Below are positions 63,414 to 64,000 of a DNA stretch of 64,000 nt, piece after piece (position 1 is the stretch's first letter; every line of letters begins with the position of its first letter). The notes beneath the pieces are model-generated. The model ran no database searches. It was not told the DNA's origin and saw only the letters and a list, made by a program, of their open reading frames with translations. Location: assembly GCA_964035575.1 (NCBI GenBank), contig OZ037833.1, positions 1,984,001 to 2,048,000 of the forward strand, read 5' to 3'. The position numbers and the translations under genes were made by a program. This DNA comes from Rhynchopus sp. YZ270_cl-10. Its lineage: Eukaryota; Euglenozoa; Diplonemea; Diplonemida; Diplonemidae.

Positions 63414-63694
63414 AAAACTAAACATAACATTATACCAACTGATCTGTCTTTACTACTCTACTACTATGTCTTTTTTCGTTGACCGCAGCCATTTAGGCTC
63501 TTTGCCTATGACGCACATGATAATGGATGAGGGGGAGGATTCAAAAGGAAAAAGCGTAAAGACAGATCTATCGTTGGTTTTAAATATGTTTAGTTTCCAA
63601 TCACACTTCGTGTGTGCAAAAACTAAACATAACATTATACCAACTGATCTGTCTTTACTACTCTACTACTATGTCTTTTTTCGTTGACCGCAGC
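63414..63694. repeat. 76-bp direct repeat pair with an inverted third copy between
   Basis: 63414-63489 and 63619-63694 are identical (AAAACTAAACATAACATTAT to TTGACCGCAGC). 63556-63600 read in reverse (AAACTAAACAT...GATCTGTCTTTACG) is a diverged copy. The arrangement could be a small MITE duplicated by insertion next to itself. Confidence 0.8.
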
Positions 63695-64000
63695 ATGACC
63701 CAAAGGGACCGCGCAGCGGAATAGTAGCATAGTACGGAGTTAAACGGGGAAGAAAAAAGGGGGGAAACGGTAGGAAAAGAAAGAAAAACGGTAAACACAG
63801 CACCGAGCAAGCCAGCACTCACAGAAAGAAATCGTGTTGATATCCATTCGCCGTCTCGAAGACAGTGGATAAGGGGGGGGCCGTAAGCGCAAGGAGTGCC
63901 AAGCATAGTCAGCACACCCCATACAGGGGAACACATTTCATACAAAAATAAAAGCGCATGGTGCACGAAGCAGAGTCAGTACCATCAAACGGGAGAGCAA
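63695..64000. other. Window end, no gene seen
   Basis: Mixed sequence. A minus-strand frame at 63658-63966 has no domain and overlaps the repeat, so it is not called. Confidence 0.4.

Overview
This is a nuclear window from an intron-bearing protist. Ten protein genes can be supported. Coding sequence is GC-balanced and uses the standard code, with TAA, TAG and TGA stops all in use. It is separated by very long AT-rich spacers full of A/T homopolymers, foldback elements and short hairpin repeats. Spliceosomal introns are short (44-206 nt). Every donor fits GTATRN (GTATGT most often) and nearly every acceptor ends in CAG. Ten introns can be placed because they restore reading frames and complete domains. 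I cannot name the species. A TmcB/TmcC-type membrane protein and an MSP-domain EF-hand protein fit a free-living flagellate or amoeboid protist, but this is only inference.

Layout. 1-3770: TmcB-like multi-pass membrane protein (cut by the left edge). 9290-10507: PDZ-like plus three Tudor-like repeats. 11793-13151: Msp1/ATAD1 AAA ATPase. 13309-14676: double-anchored lumenal protein. 17706-18983: disordered protein of unknown function. 18984-41362: about 22 kb without a recognisable gene, holding DNA transposons, satellites and two very long 9-bp arrays. 41363-42248: two-RRM RNA-binding protein. 46804-48501: protein with an N-terminal myristoylation-type start. 50823-52178: proline/glutamine-rich protein with a C-terminal coiled coil. 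52486-54673: MSP domain, two EF-hands and polyQ. 57441-63185: giant membrane-anchored nuclease of bacterial ExeM/NucH type, with two near-identical nuclease halves and three lamin-tail domains. All ten genes lie on the minus strand.

The most unusual feature is a set of small dispersed hairpin repeats, named here HpA to HpG. HpA is about 35 nt with a CTAAGC/GCTTAG stem. HpB has AAAGATG/CATCTTT arms. HpC reads GAAATACAAAG...TGTACC. HpD is a CAGTG...CACTG hairpin. HpE is about 85 nt with a variable stem between constant blocks. HpF is about 62 nt and contains GGGTTATCGAACC. HpG is about 115 nt. More than fifty copies were found by eye. All read in the same orientation on the plus strand, opposite to all genes. 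Several lie wholly inside spliceosomal introns, and stems differ between copies while pairing is kept. HpA, HpB and HpC share a CCTCTCGTG-like loop. They often sit in clusters of two to four spaced roughly 50-250 nt. This looks like an introner-like or structured-RNA repeat system tied to transcription direction. Around it lies a fossil bed of non-autonomous DNA transposons: a piggyBac-like element, a TTAGGG-ended element with a 9-bp target duplication, Tc1/mariner-like MITEs and several foldbacks.
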